Source: Coptodactyla brooksi (Eukaryota; Arthropoda; Insecta; Coleoptera; Scarabaeidae). Taken from it: a DNA stretch of 21,445 nucleotides. Each line of letters starts with the position of its first letter. Positions within the stretch are counted from its first letter, which is position 1. Positions 18,829 to 21,445 of the stretch are shown piece by piece. The notes beneath the pieces are model-generated. The model was not told the origin of the DNA and did not search any database. It saw only the letters and a program-made list of their open reading frames with translations. The translations under genes were made by a program, and so were the position numbers. The stretch is from positions 1-21,445 of the forward strand of contig JAWQRM010000564.1 in assembly GCA_033557675.1 (NCBI GenBank). Direction: 5' to 3'.

Positions 18829-18897
18829 CTGAAAGGAAGAACGAGGACAAATGAAATTTTCAGGCGCCCAATGCAGGTAACCGAAATCGAACCTCAT
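18829..18897 (-). other. Alternative in-frame ERR start upstream of the finger-one acceptor
   Basis: The ERR frame stays open across the predicted acceptor to an ATG at 18897, adding 23 residues (MRFDFGYLHWAPENFICPRS and on). This would be used only if a transcript started here or retained the intron. A polypyrimidine tract TCTTCCTTTCAG argues that it is normally intron. Confidence 0.3.
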
Positions 18898-19545
18898 TTC
18901 CCATGCATGTATTCTCCAATCTACATAAAATCTATTCTGTGGGAATTACTGCGTCTAGACCCAATTTGTCACGAAAAAAAATTGAGCGGGCTCTGTATAC
19001 GCTTACGGCCTTGGTAGCTATTACAAATCGAGGATAAAAAATAAACTCGAAGTGAAAATAATGTTGGCTTTCTATTGACCAAGAAAGATGAATTGCAAAT
19101 TATTCTTATTTATTGCTTATAAGTTGCTTTAAGGAGATGAATAGAAAGCGTATTCATTTCGTTGAAACTTGCTTATCATAAGACTTATCAATATAACAGT
19201 AAAGAGAGAGACAATGGCCGATTGTATCTTAAGTTGTTAGTTTGTGCCATGATTAATTGATTAAATTCTTTTAATTGAATGTAATATGGTAGCAAATGAT
19301 TCAATAAAATTTTTGTACAATGTGAAACCGTGTAAAAGTATTTTATAAATTGTGTCAAATTATATAAATACCTTCAGCAATACATATTAGAATATCGGAT
19401 GATTCATGGTGGATGGCGCATTAAACGTATTTCGAGAACTGACCAAGTTTTGGTTATAAAGATATTTTAAATGGCGACATCCCGCGTATTTTCATCTTCT
19501 TTAGAATCTACTAAGTTTATTTCTGACCATTTTTATTAATATTAT
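18898..19545. other. Region upstream of ERR finger-one exon
   Basis: Upstream intron or promoter-side sequence of ERR. No exon with a matching phase-0 donor and no repeat was recognised. Confidence 0.4.
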
Positions 19546-19546
19546 T

Positions 19547-20245
19547 AAGTTGTTCGGCAAGTAATTTCGTTTTCTTTTTTTTTTGAAAATGAAAGGCACT
19601 TTTCTTAGAGAGTATAAATATTTTATGTAATTACCATATTCACCATTTTGGCCCAACACCTTTTGCCATTTTTCTGGCAGTAGTATGATGCCATGCTCAT
19701 AAGACTTCTGATTTTTGCCGGCAAAAAAACTGATCCAAGTCATTTTTGACGGCTTCATTTAAAGTAAAGGCTTTGCCGTCCAAAACAATTTGTAGAGACC
19801 GAAACAAGTAATAATCGGAAGTTGCCAGATGTGGAGAATATGATAGGTCTGGTAGTACATCCCATCCAAGCTGTAAAAGCTTTTGGCGAGTTACCAAACT
19901 GGTATGCGGTCTCGCATTATCTTGGTGGAAAACTATACCTTTCCTATTGATCAATTCTGGCCTTTTCTGTTAGAGTAAATCAGGCAATTTTGTCCAGTTG
20001 ATTATAGTACGCTTTACAATTGATCGTGGTATTTTCCCAAAAATGTTGGAAAGAGCTCCCAAAAATTTTACAGACTTTCAGAAGATTTTGCAAACTTTTG
20101 CAAAAAATTGTGCAAACCAGTTTGCAAACAATCATGCAACTTATTTGTCCAGTGGATGACAGTACACTTTAGAATTGAACACTGGCATTCTGTCAATACA
20201 TCTTCTCCATACACATCGACTAATCCTTTTCTCGCTTGAACGACT
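19547..20245 (-). mobile_element. Internally deleted mariner, copy 3, with catalytic C-terminus
   Basis: It begins with the terminal repeat AAGTTGTTCGGCAAGTAATTT after TTATT. On the - strand a frame (19954-19697) reads NRKGIVFHQDNARPHTSL, then WDVLPDLSYSPHLATSDYY: the second and third acidic residues of the DD34D triad (Asp of HQDN and Asp of SDYY, 34 residues between). A frameshift then leads to LPEKWQKVLGQNGEY. Upstream there are two internal repeat units (from 19983 and 20135), joined to the N-terminal LVDVYGEDVLTECQC. The usual SPDLAP is SPHLAT here. The first catalytic Asp lies in the deleted part, so it is non-autonomous; the 5' end is missing. Confidence 0.82.
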
Positions 20246-20432
20246 TTCAAATGATATAAAATATATATATATGTAAGATATCGATACTGTATCACAAAAT
20301 AAGAGAAAGACATTTAAAAAAAGATTTGAGGTTTGAGAATTTTAACAAAATAAAAAAAAACAGTAATAAAATAGATTACAAACACAAATCAAACAAGGAG
20401 AAGTATAATACTAACTTACTCCCAATATTTTA
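20246..20432. other. AT-rich gap with a short TA run
   Basis: A short (AT)n run near 20262-20272. A donor-like GTAAGTTAG on the - strand begins at 20419; see findings. Nothing else was seen. Confidence 0.4.
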
Positions 20433-20688
20433 ATGGGTGACACCATACGACAAGTAATGCTTGATGAACAAAATAACGTTCGAATCGAAAAAGTGTATTT
20501 TCAGTATTGCATCCAAACATTTTTGGCTGCACTGGATGTTTACAAACGTTACGGCTACCGCTTCGATAAAAAATGTCCGCGCAGGTGATTGTATGATTTA
20601 TCGTATGTACCACCTAGTGCTACACGAGGTTTATGTACCAGTGAACCTCAAGCGGTTTATGGCGACAAATTTCAATCACCTTTCATAA
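20433..20688 (+). pseudogene. Unrecognised protein-like reading with a frameshift
   Basis: An ATG at 20433 opens a frame MGDTIRQVMLDEQNNVRIEK, then VYFQYCIQTFLAALDVYKRY and FDKKCPR, stopping at 20586-20588. From about 20570 the next frame continues in similar style, RAGDCMIYRMYHLVLHEVYV, PVNLKRFMATNF, to TAA at 20686-20688. An A6 run at 20568-20573 is a natural slip site. Composition is less AT-biased than the flanks, and the two frames together read like one protein of about 84 residues. I do not recognise the family. It could be a broken gene, a captured fragment, or a chance reading. Confidence 0.4.
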
Positions 20689-21445
20689 ATCATTTCCTTT
20701 CATCATGGGCTCGTTAATCATTATAATATTGGGGTATGTTTTTTGCAGCCAGTATATGAAGGGTATTATGACAACCTTTGGGTAGAATCCCATTGCGCTA
20801 TGAAGTAGTGAAAAACACAAAATACCGTTAACTGTAAAACTAACAGATGAAATTTCCACGAGAGTAGGTCAATCAAGAATGTTATGAAGCAAATGAATAA
20901 CCTAAAATCACAAAAAATAATAAATGTAATGAGGAATATAAACTGATGATATAAATGGAGAATTAAAGCTGATGAGATGAACTATTAAAGGTAAGGTGAT
21001 ACTACACATTGACAAGAATGGACAAAAATGAAAGCGTACGTACGGAAATGGAGACAATATAAGTTAAACGATTCAATTGATATGGACACTAAAATAGTGG
21101 ATGATGAAATAGGACTAAAATCTGTGCAAATAAAAACGAAAATCAAAATGAAAATCAAAGACTACAAGGGATGTCGTCAGCCATTCCAAATGTTCTTATG
21201 TAAAGTAATTTCAAAATGAATTCAAATTTCTGCATCTCAAAAGTAATTTCAAAGTCTTTAATAAAAATTAAACGCACATTTGAATATGCGAACAGTTTTA
21301 TACCGTGTGGGAAAACCTTACTTGTCTCATACGAGATTCACATCAACCCGGTTCAACTTCAATGGAAAACAGTGTGATAGGGTTAAATTTTCTACTTTAC
21401 CCACTTAATAGTTCAGGGCCTTGAACTAAGATGGCGCATATAGTC
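20689..21445. other. Right-hand flank, nothing recognised
   Basis: AT-rich sequence. An open frame at 21028-21219 is Lys/Ile rich and lacks a recognisable motif; it is left uncalled. Confidence 0.35.

Noticed and set aside
1..21445. CRISPR arrays, operons, bacterial-type systems, true tRNA or rRNA genes
   Set aside because: No regularly spaced repeats, no prokaryotic gene layout and no intact tRNA fold; the tRNA-like boxes belong to SINEs.

Overview
This window looks like an AT-rich insect nuclear genome, most likely a hymenopteran (inference from protein style and transposon types; the exact taxon is not resolved). The genes have GT-AG introns of 53 bp to 7.5 kb, and the intron sequence is full of decayed eukaryotic transposons. 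There is no prokaryotic gene organisation.

Two conserved genes converge on each other. On the + strand, positions 732-5452 hold the last eight exons of NUP210/gp210, the nuclear pore membrane glycoprotein, ending with its single transmembrane segment and short tail. On the - strand, positions 18828 down to 6351 hold five exons of the insect estrogen-related receptor (ERR). They cover both zinc fingers, the hinge, the whole ligand-binding domain and the AF-2 helix; any A/B-domain exons lie further upstream. The two stop codons are about 900 bp apart, and both 3' UTRs must lie in 5453-6350.

The rest is intron or flank. The large gp210 intron 1265-2639 contains a degenerate copy of an ERR segment (about 1551-2305). 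It keeps the ERR intron and an embedded SINE, so it is a DNA-level duplication and not a retrocopy. The other large gp210 intron (3465-4728) holds a probable non-LTR retrotransposon scrap. ERR introns contain a piggyBac-type MITE with TTAA ends (6826-6914), a 59-bp hairpin (7942-8000), a foldback Tc1/mariner-type element (8843-9355), a stop-riddled Tigger/pogo transposase (about 9530-10140), tRNA-derived SINEs (11268-11560 and 18262-18420) and two internally deleted mariner copies (15341-16308 and 17029-17788). A third mariner copy (19547-20245) lies upstream of the first-finger exon. These mariner copies share a 150-bp internal unit in varying number.

Two less certain items are a GC-richer island in the 7.5-kb ERR intron (14580-15060), possibly regulatory, and a frameshifted protein-like reading at 20433-20688 that I do not recognise. 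I found no dramatic new system. The most interesting signals are the ERR pseudogene inside its neighbour, the variable-repeat mariner subfamily, and the hairpin that pairs fully only in the ERR-sense transcript.
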